This document shows positions 50,471 to 62,601 of a DNA stretch of 64,000 nt, in pieces. Where the stretch lies: assembly GCF_000699445.3 (NCBI RefSeq), contig NC_067200.1:6687450-6751449 (forward strand). Reading direction: 5' to 3'. A program made the position numbers and the translations under genes. Each line of letters starts with the position of its first letter. The stretch's first letter is position 1. Source of the DNA: Schistosoma haematobium. Lineage: Eukaryota; Platyhelminthes; Trematoda; Strigeidida; Schistosomatidae. The notes below the pieces were generated by a model that worked only from the letters and a program-made list of their open reading frames with translations, did not search any database and had not been told where the DNA came from.

Positions 50471-52682
50471 CATGTACTTACCTGGATATGACTTTGCATA
50501 ATTGATGGAGTAGATGCTTGTGTGCTTGATGACGTTTGGGATTGTTGCGCTTGATCGTGCTGAGTGATGGTGCCGTTGGTCGTAGTAGTTGTGATGAAGC
50601 TGAAAATGATAGAATTTGTGGAGTGGAAATATTGAGTGTTGTTGGATGGGTGTGCGATATTGGTTTGAATGAGGCGGAATATTTTGTGTGTTGGAGTGTG
50701 TGTGTGTGTAAATGTTGTTGGTTTAGTTTATATGTGAAGAGTGTGTTGAGGTGATTGTTTGTGATGGTGGTGATAATGCTGGCATTTCTGTGTAGAGATG
50801 AAGCAGCTCGTATGTGCTTTAGTCTCAAGGAGAAATGCGAAATTGTTTCGCGCGTTGCTCATCAGGTCTGGGTGGTTCCGGATTTTGGGCACGGGCGATA
50901 AATACTGTGTTCTTACGTAGTGATGGGATGAATGTGTGTGATTGGGATTGGCCGGTTACTTTTGGATAGCGTTTATGGATGTGTATAAGTGTGATGGAAG
51001 AACGACCAAAACGCGCGCGTGTGTGTGTGCCAGATGAAATGAAGTGAGGTGGTGTTGTGTTTTTCTACGTGAAGCAACTAACTCGGTGTGAATAGAGTTG
51101 GTTGAACCGATTGATGTTGGATCGATCTGTTCTGGGGTGAGTAGTGAAATTGGATTATTTATTCTGTTAACAATACTGTTAGTGTTGGTGTTTCAACTGA
51201 GAACGGGTGTGATTAGTTGGTGATGTTGTGTGTGGTTTGTGATGATCAGTGAATGATGATGATGATGATCATCGTGACCAGCACCCATTCAATGTGACGC
51301 AATTGACTGGGCTCCGAACGATGGTAAATTGAAGTTGCGAATGTAGACGATAGTGTGATTTCGCGACAGTATCAAAATCGTTAGTTAGACAGATGTGAAT
51401 ATGATCGTGTGTTGTATGCCGAAGTATTGATCACATGTGTGTGTGTGTGTGTGTGTGTGTAAGTGTTCGTTGGTGGTGAGGATTGTGATGCTTGTAAAAA
51501 GAAAGAGTAATTCTGTGGTGACGATGCAATCGTTTGTTGGTGTTGTTAGTGTTTTGTAGAGGAGAGAGTTGGCGACGTGAGTGATGAGAATAACTATGGT
51601 TGTTTGTTGTTAAGCATCATAAAGTGCTCTGCTCGATGGGGGCGGGTCTGAGCTCCAGAGTGATGCCAAATTGTAATGGCAAGGTGACTATGAATAGAGT
51701 TCATTTTGCCAGAGAGTAATGTGCGAGTTGTTTGTCGAGCTGATGTATGCATGTATGTGTGTGTGTGTGTATGAGAGAGAGTGTGTCGTTTTGATGGTGG
51801 TATTAGTGGTGGAGTTGGGACGCGGAGTGGTGTGATGGCTAATATGCGTGTCTTTTTGAATGCTGACTAGCATTTAGCTGAATCGCACTGACCTGCCCCT
51901 ATGAACAACTGATCGGTAAGTGATTGGAGTGTGTTTTGTGTCTCTGGAGATTGAGTTATCGGCTAGTGTCTGTATTTTGGATGGTTGTGTGTGTGAGGTT
52001 GTTAGTTGTTGGTATTAGGAAGGGATAATGTGACGGTGGCGGTTGGTTTGATAACATGTAATGATGTTGTGGAGGTGTGTTTTGTTTGACGGGGATGTGG
52101 TCGTAGAGGATATTGTTAGTATGTTGTTGTCGTTTGTGCTTGAAGAGTGACTGAGTTTTGGAGTATGTGTGTGATGGAGGTGTATTGTGGAGTGGATGCC
52201 GAGTTGTATTTGGTGATTCTGTGCACCAAGTATGCTTAAGGTATCCGAAATTGAAGCTAGTTCACCAACTACTGTACATGACGTGCTGTAGTATTTCACA
52301 CTAGCCACATGCATGGATGATTGTATACGTGAAGAAGTGGTCTGTGATGTTGAGCTATGTTGTGTTGTATGAATTAGTTGAGTGTGCTGATGATTGGTAG
52401 TTTGATTTGTGTTAACCGCGAGTGTTGTTGTTGTCGTCGGTGAAGGTGATGATTACTGTGTAATGTGTGCATGTACATATGTGTGCACTTATATATAAAT
52501 ATTTATAAATGATGGTGAATGGAGGAGTGAGTGAGGTGGCGGTTGAGTGTGGATGTGGTCGCTTGCAAATCTGTGTTCAGGTTTGCTTTGAAGCACATCC
52601 GAGATTGAGAGATGCATGTGATGTACTGGCTGTTTCCGATGCAATTGGAACAGGCAACAGGATCCATGCTAAATTTGTTATA

Positions 52683-52715
<33 letters not shown>

Positions 52716-54932
52716 CATGTACTTACCTGGATATGACTTTGCATAATTGATGGAGTAGATGCTTGTGTGCTTGATGACGTTTGGGATTGTTGCGCTTGAT
52801 CGTGCTGAGTGATGGTGCCGTTGGTCGTAGTAGTTGTGATGAAGCTGAAAATGATAGAATTTGTGGAGTGGAAATATTGAGTGTTGTTGGATGGGTGTGC
52901 GATATTGGTTTGAATGAGGCGGAATATTTTGTGTGTTGGAGTGTGTGTGTGTGTAAATGTTGTTGGTTTAGTTTATATGTGAAGAGTGTGTTGAGGTGAT
53001 TGTTTGTGATGGTGGTGATAATGCTGGCATTTCTGTGTAGAGATGAAGCAGCTCGTATGTGCTTTAGTCTCAAGGAGAAATGCGAAATTGTTTCGCGCGT
53101 TGCTCATCAGGTCTGGGTGGTTCCGGATTTTGGGCACGGGCGATAAATACTGTGTTCTTACGTAGTGATGGGATGAATGTGTGTGATTGGGATTGGCCGG
53201 TTACTTTTGGATAGCGGTTATGGATGTGTATAAGTGTGATGGAAGAACGACCAAAACGCGCGCGTGTGTGTGTGCCAGATGAAATGAAGTGAGGTGGTGT
53301 TGTGTTTTTCTACGTGAAGCAACTAACTCGGTGTGAATAGAGTTGGTTGAACCGATTGATGTTGGATCGATCTGTTCTGGGGTGAGTAGTGAAATTGGAT
53401 TATTTATTCTGTTAACAATACTGTTAGTGTTGGTGTTTCAACTGAGAACGGGTGTGATTAGTTGGTGATGTTGTGTGTGGTTTGTGATGATCAGTGAATG
53501 ATGATGATGATGATCATCGTGACCAGCACCCATTCAATGTGACGCAATTGACTGGGCTCCGAACGATGGTAAATTGAAGTTGCGAATGTAGACGATAGTG
53601 TGATTTCGCGACAGTATCAAAATCGTTAGTTAGACAGATGTGAATATGATCGTGTGTTGTATGCCGAAGTATTGATCACATTGTGTGTGTGTGTGTGTGT
53701 TTGTGTGTAAGTGTTCGTTGGTGGTGAGGATTGTGATGCTTGTAAAAAGAAAGAGTAATTCTGTGGTGACGATGCAATCGTTTGTTGGTGTTGTTAGTGT
53801 TTTGTAGAGGGAGAGAGTTGGCGACGTGAGTGATGAGAATAACTATGGTTGTTTGTTGTTAAGCATCATAAAGTGCTCTGCTCGATGGGGGCGGGTCTGA
53901 GCTCCAGAGTGATGCCAAATTGTAATGGCAAGGTGACTATGAATAGAGTTCATTTTGCCAGAGAGTAATGTGCGAGTTGTTTGTCGAGCTGATGTATGCA
54001 TGTATGTGTGTGTGTGTGTATGAGAGAGAGTGTGTCGTTTTGATGGTGGTATTAGTGGTGGAGTTGGGACGCGGAGTGGTGTGATGGCTAATATGCGTGT
54101 CTTTTTGAATGCTGACTAGCATTTAGCTGAATCGCACTGACCTGCCCCTATGAACAACTGATCGGTAAGTGATTGGAGTGTGTTTTGTGTCTCTGGAGAT
54201 TGAGTTATCGGCTAGTGTCTGTATTTTGGATGGTTGTGTGTGTGAGGTTGTTAGTTGTTGGTATTAGGAAGGGATAATGTGACGGTGGCGGTTGGTTTGA
54301 TAACATGTAATGATGTTGTGGAGGTGTGTTTTGTTTGACGGGGATGTGGTCGTAGAGGATATTGTTAGTATGTTGTTGTCGTTTGTGCTTGAAGAGTGAC
54401 TGAGTTTTGGAGTATGTGTGTGATGGAGGTGTATTGTGGAGTGGATGCCGAGTTGTATTTGGTGATTCTGTGCACCAAGTATGCTTAAGGTATCCGAAAT
54501 TGAAGCTAGTTCACCAACTACTGTACATGACGTGCTGTAGTATTTCACACTAGCCACATGCATGGATGATTGTATACGTGAAGAAGTGGTCTGTGATGTT
54601 GAGCTATGTTGTGTTGTATGAATTAGTTGAGTGTGCTGATGATTGGTAGTTTGATTTGTGTTAACCGCGAGTGTTGTTGTTGTCGTCGGTGAAGGTGATG
54701 ATTACTGTGTAATGTGTGCATGTACATATGTGTGCACTTATATATAAATATTTATAAATGATGGTGAATGGAGGAGTGAGTGAGGTGGCGGTTGAGTGTG
54801 GATGTGGTCGCTTGCAAATCTGTGTTCAGGTTTGCTTTGAAGCACATCCGAGATTGAGAGATGCATGTGATGTACTGGCTATTTCCGATGCAATTGAAAC
54901 AGGCAACAGGATCCATGCTAAATTTGTTATAG

Positions 54933-54968
<36 letters not shown>

Positions 54969-56765
54969 CATGTACTTACCTGGATATGACTTTGCATAAT
55001 TGATGGAGTAGATGCTTGTGTGCTTGATGACGTTTGGGATTGTTGCGCTTGATCGTGCTGAGTGATGGTGCCGTTGGTCGTAGTAGTTGTGATGAAGCTG
55101 AAAATGATAGAATTTGTGGAGTGGAAATATTGAGTGTTGTTGGATGGGTGTGCGATATTGGTTTGAATGAGGCGGAATATTTTGTGTGTTGGAGTGTGTG
55201 TGTGTGTAAATGTTGTTGGTTTAGTTTATATGTGAAGAGTGTGTTGAGGTGATTGTTTGTGATGGTGGTGATAATGCTGGCATTTCTGTGTAGAGATGAA
55301 GCAGCTCGTATGTGCTTTAGTCTCAAGGAGAAATGCGAAATTGTTTCGCGCGTTGCTCATCAGGTCTGGGTGGTTCCGGATTTTGGGCACGGGCGATAAA
55401 TACTGTGTTCTTACGTAGTGATGGGATGAATGTGTGTGATTGGGATTGGCCGGTTACTTTTGGATAGCGTTTATGGATGTGTATAAGTGTGATGGAAGAA
55501 CGACCAAAACGCGCGCGTGTGTGTGTGCCAGATGAAATGAAGTGAGGTGGTGTTGTGTTTTTCTACGTGAAGCAACTAACTCGGTGTGAATAGAGTTGGT
55601 TGAACCGATTGATGTTGGATCGATCTGTTCTGGGGTGAGTAGTGAAATTGGATTATTTATTCTGTTAACAATACTGTTAGTGTTGGTGTTTCAACTGAGA
55701 ACGGGTGTGATTAGTTGGTGATGTTGTGTGTGGTTTGTGATGATCAGTGAATGATGATGATGATGATCATCGTGACCAGCACCCATTCAATGTGACGCAA
55801 TTGACTGGGCTCCGAACGATGGTAAATTGAAGTTGCGAATGTAGACGATAGTGTGATTTCGCGACAGTATCAAAATCGTTAGTTAGACAGATGTGAATAT
55901 GATCGTGTGTTGTATGCCGAAGTATTGATCACATTGTGTGTGTGTGTGTGTTTGTGTGTAAGTGTTCGTTGGTGGTGAGGATTGTGATGCTTGTAAAAAG
56001 AAAGAGTAATTCTGTGGTGACGATGCAATCGTTTGTTGGTGTTGTTAGTGTTTTGTAGAGGGAGAGAGTTGGCGACGTGAGTGATGAGAATAACTATGGT
56101 TGTTTGTTGTTAAGCATCATAAAGTGCTCTGCTCGATGGGGGCGGGTCTGAGCTCCAGAGTGATGCCAAATTGTAATGGCAAGGTGACTATGAATAGAGT
56201 TCATTTTGCCAGAGAGTAATGTGCGAGTTGTTTGTCGAGCTGATGTATGCATGTATGTGTGTGTGTGTGTATGAGAGAGAGTGTGTCGTTTTGATGGTGG
56301 TATTAGTGGTGGAGTTGGGACGCGGAGTGGTGTGATGGCTAATATGCGTGTCTTTTTGAATGCTGACTAGCATTAAGCTGAATCGCACTGACCTGCCCCT
56401 ATGAACAACTGATCGGTAAGTGATTGGAGTGTGTTTTGTGTCTCTGGAGATTGAGTTATCGGCTAGTGTCTGTATTTTGGATGGTTGTGTGTGTGAGGTT
56501 GTTAGTTGTTGGTATTAGGAAGGGATAATGTGACGGTGGCGGTTGGTTTGATAACATGTAATGATGTTGTGGAGGTGTGTTTTGTTTGACGGGGATGTGG
56601 TCGTAGAGGATATTGTTAGTATGTTGTTGTCGTTTGTGCTTGAAGAGTGACTGAGTTTTGGAGTATGTGTGTGATGGAGGTGTATTGTGGAGTGGATGCC
56701 GAGTTGTATTTGGTGATTCTGTGCACCAAGTATGCTTAAGGTATCCGAAATTGAAGCTAGTTCAC

Positions 56766-58447
56766 CAACTACTGTACATGACGTGCTGTAGTATTTCACA
56801 CTAGCCACATGCATGGATGATTGTATACGTGAAGAAGTGGTCTGTGATGTTGAGCTATGTTGTGTTGTATGAATTAGTTGAGTGTGCTGATGATTGGTAG
56901 TTTGATTTGTGTTAACCGCGAGTGTTGTTGTTGTCGTCGGTGAAGGTGATGATTACTGTGTAATGTGTGCACTTATATATAAATATTTATAAATGATGGT
57001 GAATGGAGGAGTGAGTGAGGTGGCGGTTGAGTGTGGATGTGGTCGCTTGCAAATCTGTGTTCAGGTTTGCTTTGAAGCACATCCGAGATTGAGAGATGCA
57101 TGTGATGTACTGGCTGTTTCCGATGCAATTGAAACAGGCAACAGGATCCATGCTAAATTTGTTATAGTATATATATATATGTGTGTGTGTGTGCATGTAC
57201 TTACCTGGATATGACTTTGCATAATTGATGGAGTAGATGCTTGTGTGCTTGATGACGTTTGGGATTGTTGCGCTTGATCGTGCTGAGTGATGGTGCCGTT
57301 GGTCGTAGTAGTTGTGATGAAGCTGAAAATGATAGAATTTGTGGAGTGGAAATATTGAGTGTTGTTGGATGGGTGTGCGATATTGGTTTGAATGAGGCGG
57401 AATATTTTGTGTGTTGGAGTGTGTGTGTGTGTAAATGTTGTTGGTTTAGTTTATATGTGAAGAGTGTGTTGAGGTGATTGTTTGTGATGGTGGTGATAAT
57501 GCTGGCATTTCTGTGTAGAGATGAAGCAGCTCGTATGTGCTTTAGTCTCAAGGGAGAAATGCGAAATTGTTTCGCGCGTTGCTCATCAGGTCTGGGTGGT
57601 TCCGGATTTTGGGCACGGGCGATAAATACTGTGTTCTTACGTAGTGATGGGATGAATGTGTGTGATTGGGATTGGCCGGTTACTTTTGGATAGCGGTTAT
57701 GGATGTGTATAAGTGTGATGGAAGAACGACCAAAACGCGCGCGCGCGTGTGTGTGTGCCAGATGAAATGAAGTGAGGTGGTGTTGTGTTTTTCTACGTGA
57801 AGCAACTAACTCGGTGTGAACAGAGTTGGTTGAACCGATTAATGTTGGATCGATCTGTTCTGGGGTGAGTAGTGAAATTGGATTATTTATTCTGTTAACA
57901 ATACTGTTAGTGTTGGTGTTTCAACTGAGAACGGGTGCGATTAGTTGGTGATGTTGTGTGTGGTTTGTGATGATCAGTGAATGATGATGATGATGATCAT
58001 CGTGACCAGCACCCATTCAATGTGACGCAACTGACTGGGCTCCGAATGATGGTAAATTGAAGTTGCGAATGTAGACGATAGTGTGATTTCGCGACAGTAT
58101 CAAAATCGTTAGTTAGACAGATGTGAATATGATCGTGTGTTGTATGCCGAAGTATTGATCACATTGTGTGTGTGTGTGTGTTTGTGTGTAAGTGTTCGTT
58201 GGTGGTGAGGATTGTGATGTTTGTAATAAGAAAGAGTAATTCTGTGGTGACGATGCAATCGTTTGTTGGTGTTGTTAGTGTTTTGTAGAGGGAGAGAGTT
58301 GGCGACGTGAGTGGTGAGAATAACTATGGTTGTTTGTTGTTAAGCATCATAAAGTGCTCTGCTCGATGGGGGCGGGTCTGAGCTCCAGAGTGATGCCAAA
58401 TTGTAATGGCAAGGTGACTATGAATAGGGTTCATTTTGCCAGAGAGT
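56766..58447. repeat. Last, truncated and most diverged array unit
   Basis: Unit 19 ends within TTTGCCAGAGAGTA, where internal copies continue AATGTGCGAG. It carries changes not seen elsewhere, including an extra G near 57551, a longer CG run near 57737, GTGAACAGAG for GTGAATAGAG, GGGTGCGATT, GCAACTGACT, CCGAATGATG, TTTGTAATAAG and GAATAGGGTT. Higher divergence at an array edge is expected when homogenisation acts mainly inside the array. Confidence 0.85.
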
Positions 58448-58561
58448 ATATATATATATATATGTATGTACTTACCTTGGCTTCCGTCATTTTGCCAGAG
58501 AGTATATATATATATATATTTATATATGTGTATGTACCTACCTTGGCTTCCGTCATACTTC
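58430..58561. repeat. Two-copy local duplication with TA runs at the array edge
   Basis: The block TTTTGCCAGAGAGTATATAT, a TA/TG run, then GTAC(T/C)TACCTTGGCTTCCG and TCAT occurs twice, at about 58434-58489 and 58492-58554. Its first part is array sequence and its second is not. On the minus strand each copy contains CCAAG followed by GTAAGTA or GTAGGTA, again a splice-donor-like site next to a TA/TG run. Confidence 0.75.
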
Positions 58562-59687
58562 GTCGTTTGTCTTCGATTCGTCGGCCAGGTCTGTTCTCTG
58601 GGATTGTCTGTTGAAGCAGGGTGTGCCTGAGAAGTTTGTTAACATCCTAAAAGCCCTATATAAAAACACCTCAGGTAGAGTGAGGGATACAACCACCTCT
58701 CTCCATTGTTCCATTCGAGCAGTGGGGTTAGGCAGGGTTGCCCAATCTCACCATTCCTCTTCAACTTTGCCATCGATGACATTCTGGAAACAGCTCTGAT
58801 GAATGTAAGTAATGGTGGTGTGGATCTGTTGCCTGGAGAAAGACTTCTCGACCTTGAGTATGCAGACGATATTGTCTTACTGTGCGATAATGCCCAAGGC
58901 ATGCAATCTGCACTTAATCAGTTGGCAATCAGTGTCCGTAGGTATGGTACGTGCTTTGCACCTTCGAAGTGCAAAGTACTTCTACAAGACTGGCAGGATT
59001 CTAACCCTGTACTCACCCTGGATGGTAAGCAGATAGAAGTGGTCGAGAAGTTCGTGTATCTGGGTAGCTGCATAAGTGCTGGTGGGGGTGTGAGTGATGA
59101 AATCAATGCACGTATAGCGAAAGCCATAGCGGCTTATGCCAATCTGGGCCACCTTGGCGCCTTCGTGATGTTAGTCTGGCTGTAAATGGTCGGATCTACA
59201 ACGCGTCGGTGAGAGCAGTTTTGCTCTATGCTTATGAAACCTGGCTTCTCCGAGTTGAGGACGTTAGACGACTCTCTGTGTTCGATCATCGCTGTCTCCG
59301 AAGGATTGCTGACATTCAGTGGCAACACCATGTCAGTAATGCAGAGGTTCGGCATTGTGTGTTCGGGCACAGAGATGATAATTCAATTGGTGTCACCATC
59401 TTGAAACACCGACTTCGGTGGCTTGGACATGTTCTACGAATGTCGTCCCAGAGAATTCCACGTCGTGCATTATTTGCCGACTCTGGGACTGGTTGGAAGA
59501 AGCGGAGAGGTGGTCAGTATATGAGATGGTGTCGTGGTATGAAAGAAAGCTGCAAAGGACTGGCTTTTGTTGGTTTTTTACGACTCTGAGAGATGGTGCA
59601 ACACAGTGGCTAGAGACGTTATCAGATATGGCTCAGAATAGAAGCCAGTGGCGATCCTGCTGTAACCTTCTTTTACTTTCTTCATAA
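58562..59687 (+). pseudogene. 5'-truncated, frameshifted non-LTR reverse transcriptase
   Basis: Reverse transcriptase pieces occur in order. First are VLWDCLLKQGVPEKFVNILK and LYKNTSGRVR, then, after a one-base loss near 58686, GVRQGCPISPFLFNFAIDDI and LEYADDIVLL with the catalytic YADD. VYLGSCISAGGGVSDEINAR follows, then, after a second one-base loss near 59152, a C-terminal region with LSVFDHRCLRRIADIQW, HRLRWLGHVLRM and GWKKRRGGQ. A third disruption near 59585 precedes QWLETLSDMAQNRSQWR and the stop at 59685-59687. Endonuclease and the front of RT are missing, consistent with incomplete reverse transcription at insertion. The sequence is close to widespread schistosome RTE-type elements (SR3/Perere-3-like from memory). 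It directly abuts the truncated end of the array. Confidence 0.88.
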
Positions 59688-59892
59688 AAAGTGGTTGTGT
59701 CTCCCTTACCAGAAAGATTTCTTCTGATTGTACCTTTTCGTTCCCTCGTTACTACCACACTACCTTACACCAATCTCTTCGTTATTGTTCTCTCTTTTTT
59801 TTGTTGCACTCCTTAGCTTTTTTTCTTTGTATTCCTCTCGAATTTTCATTGTTTTGTGTGGTGCATATATATTGGAAACATATACATAATGG
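59688..59892 (+). other. Pyrimidine-rich tail, probable 3' UTR of the non-LTR element
   Basis: Directly after the stop, about 190 bases are strongly T/C-rich with TTTTTTTT and TTTTTTTCTTTG runs and then GTGCATATATATTGGAAAC. This suits the untranslated 3' end of the retrotransposon. No simple repeat tail is visible before the inverted repeat starts. Confidence 0.5.
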
Positions 59893-60454
59893 AATGAATG
59901 ATGAACGATTTACTATAATTCCTTTCCGTATACAAGAGTCAGGTGGACTGTGCATGATAGTAACAACCACTGAAAAATACAGATTCAAAGTGAAGTTCAT
60001 TATTTGTCATATATTATAAACAGATCGATGACTTGTATTCACCACTGTTCATCGAGTGTTCAACGATCACACTCGTGAACGATTCACATCTTCTCAAATA
60101 CTGTTTCAAAGAACCCATGTTGTCATCAACCCAACCATTACACACAAAATCAAACTGTGCTAAACTTCTCATTTATCATGTGACAATATTTATAGTTCCA
60201 TATAAAAATACAATAGTCGTCAGTATGAATCACTTTGTTATATTTTCCTATTCCATTATTTTACAGATTTCCGATTCAGTGAATCACTGTTTAATCAAGT
60301 TGAATAAAGCATTTGGACGCACTTTAACTCCAGAACAAGTTTATTCACTTTGTTAGTGATGATATTGTGTAGTTTGTGATACTAACTTACTGTTGAACAA
60401 TCTGTCCCTTCGTTCTCTTTCTATCTTTTTCAATCTCTATAATTCTATTCATTT
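59893..60454. repeat. Left arm of a large inverted repeat
   Basis: 562 bp whose reverse complement occurs at 62602-63163. The only substitution I noticed is A-A-T-A-G-T here (near 60213) against AAAAGT in the complement of the right arm. Weaker similarity continues inward, as ACATTAGACACATTTATTAC here against ACATTAGACAAATTTATTAC in the complement near 62560. A 107-codon open frame lies within both arms but lacks an ATG start and is not called a gene. Confidence 0.92.
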
Positions 60455-62601
60455 CAAATGTGACCAACATTAGACACATTTATTACACGAACAAGTAGAG
60501 TCACATTACAAATTGTGGAAACACAGAAGAGGAGTAACAGAAGGATGGCAATAATGAATATGGTACTGCCTTAACACATCGCACCCTAACTCTCACAATC
60601 TCTCTCTCGCATACATACAGATGATCCTCTTCATATACAGTATCATAGATCGAAATCTACATCACGAACTGTTAATGTTTAGACAACAGTTGAACATCCG
60701 TTACATTCCAATATGGAACTGCTGAACAGTCAACATACACGACCTCAACACTAGGGATATAACACAAGAGACTCAGTTGTGGTGAGTGCTCAGCAATTGA
60801 GCGGCTTTATAGTCGTTCACATATCTAACATTGCACGATCTGTGACATTATTCAAAATTCTTGTAATGTTGATTGTAGTTGATTGATTCCCACGTGACGT
60901 GATCGTGATTCATTGGTGACGGTTTTGTCCAAGAATTGTGACAGTCACCTCTAGACAGTAGTGTGTGGGTGACTACTTTTGGTGTGAAGAGTTTGTGGAG
61001 ATTGGTGTTTGATGAATGTCTAACGAACGTCAGATCGTCAAATAAATTATGAAACTCAATAATATACACTAATAATATTGGTGCATTATTGACTCAAAAT
61101 GTGTGATATAACGAATATTGGAATGTTAACTATACAAGAGTAATGCGTGTGAACGATTACATGTTATGAATAATTGACATTCGAAATGTAATTCGTAAAT
61201 TCACTGATGATTGTTAGTAAGAGTGACGTTTAGTAATTGAGTTGTCCCACACTATCACTAGATACCACATCCATCATGCTAATTGTTTATCAAACGAGGT
61301 TGACCTTTAAGTTCACATTTGATGTGAACATTCAGTTGTAAAGTGCATTCACAATAGTTTGAAGTAAACTGGTTGTTTCATAGTGATGAGTGGTTCTGAT
61401 GGTTTGGTGTTCACGGTGAGATGTGGAGACCTTGTGTCCGACCAGTAGTGAGATTGTGTGTGCGCTTTAGTGAGAAGTATTGAACTATCATTAAACATCT
61501 CTCCAATACTTCCTGAACATGTTAAAATTCAAACTGTAATAGAAACATTCTACATACACTACAGTAGAAAGTAAGCTTGAAATATGCTCGGCGTAGCTAA
61601 ATTACACGAAAGTAGCTTCAAATTCAAACAAACAGGTTGAAAGTTCCAATGCAGAATAACCTAGGTCAAAAGCCAAGAACTGATACAAATCAGTCATCAC
61701 AATGTATTACAAAGTCGAATATGATTGAGCTAAGCATAGATGTAAATATTAACACAATTTATGAATGTCTGTATGGAACAAGTCTAATATCTCTAACAAA
61801 GACACCTTTGAAGCCGTATAACACAGATTTGTTATCACTATTCTAATATTCCTTTCACAACTCAACTTGTACCTTCACAACAAGTGCACATGATTTTGTG
61901 GTACTTGTGCAAACGAATAATTCCTCCGTACTTGATTTCCCACTCATTGCGAATTCCAAATATAGTACTCTCATTTGTGCTCATCCAGTTCTACTTACCT
62001 TAAATTGTGGTATTTCGGAAATTTCTAGTTAGTACATTCATCCCAAAACTTCTAATTATCATAGATTTTCACCGAGGTCGAATTGTTCAATAAACATTTT
62101 CTACTTAGTAAATTATTCTTTTCTTAGCAAGCTGCTGTACTAGTAGTTGATACTCTCTCAATCACCACTGATTTGTTTGTAGGGAGTGAATAATCCTTAC
62201 CATTCGAAATTGATAATCTCTGAATGAAATCGGATTTTGAAATGTGGGTGGTATGATTCACTCGAAATTGAGGAGTCAACTAGCCATATAACCATACTAA
62301 TCGTTCAGATCGATGAATGAGACTGTGTTCAAGTGACACGGTGTATTTGTGATATATATTATAGTTGAAGAAATTCTAAGATGTTCATGAAGCATTGGAG
62401 GAACGTTTCATGCTAGTTTAATACTCCTCACTAAGGCGCCCACACAACCTCATTACTGATCAGACACAAGGACTCCACGTCTCACCACGATCACCTAACC
62501 ATCAGAACCACTGTGATGGTGTCCAGTCTCATGTGACTCTCCTTGTTCCTGTAATAAATTTGTCTAATGTTCAGTCACATCTCTCTTCTACTGACTATTC
62601 C
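60455..62601. other. 2.15-kb spacer of the inverted repeat, itself made of repeats
   Basis: No gene is recognised. About 61308-61525 is the reverse complement of 63808-64000, starting with TAAGTTCACATTTGATGTGA, a near-palindrome. About 61917-62530 is a diverged direct copy of about 63325-63920, sharing CTTGATTTCCCACTCATTGC and AGCAAGCTGCTGTACTA. The first 850 bases, 60455-61307, are AT-rich with no clear partner in the window except the inner continuation of the left arm. Confidence 0.7.

Larger units (their letters stand above)
16280..58447. repeat. Tandem array, 18.75 copies of a 2.25-kb unit
   Basis: A fixed landmark (the CAT of ACATGCATGG) occurs at 16328, 18589, 20868, 23125, 25374, 27616, 29845, 32091, 34343, 36596, 38843, 41088, 43340, 45594, 47842, 50083, 52314, 54563 and 56814. 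All copies are in one orientation, with spacings of 2229-2279 bp and a mean near 2249. Most length change comes from TA, TG, CG and GAT microsatellites; elsewhere copies differ by few substitutions. The + strand is very G/T-rich. The last copy stops about three quarters of the way through and is the most diverged. No rRNA, tRNA, histone or known transposase is seen in the unit. It is a long-unit satellite or a tandemly amplified, possibly transcribed locus; the sequence alone does not decide. Confidence 0.95.

Noticed and set aside
16280..58447. rDNA, histone, spliced-leader or CRISPR-type array
   Set aside because: No rRNA or histone sequence is seen in a unit, no spliced-leader-like RNA was recognised, the unit is far too long for CRISPR, and the organism is a eukaryote.
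60033..60356. 107-codon frame in both arms of the inverted repeat
   Set aside because: It starts at TTG, not ATG, and occurs twice only because of the duplication; no protein motif was recognised.
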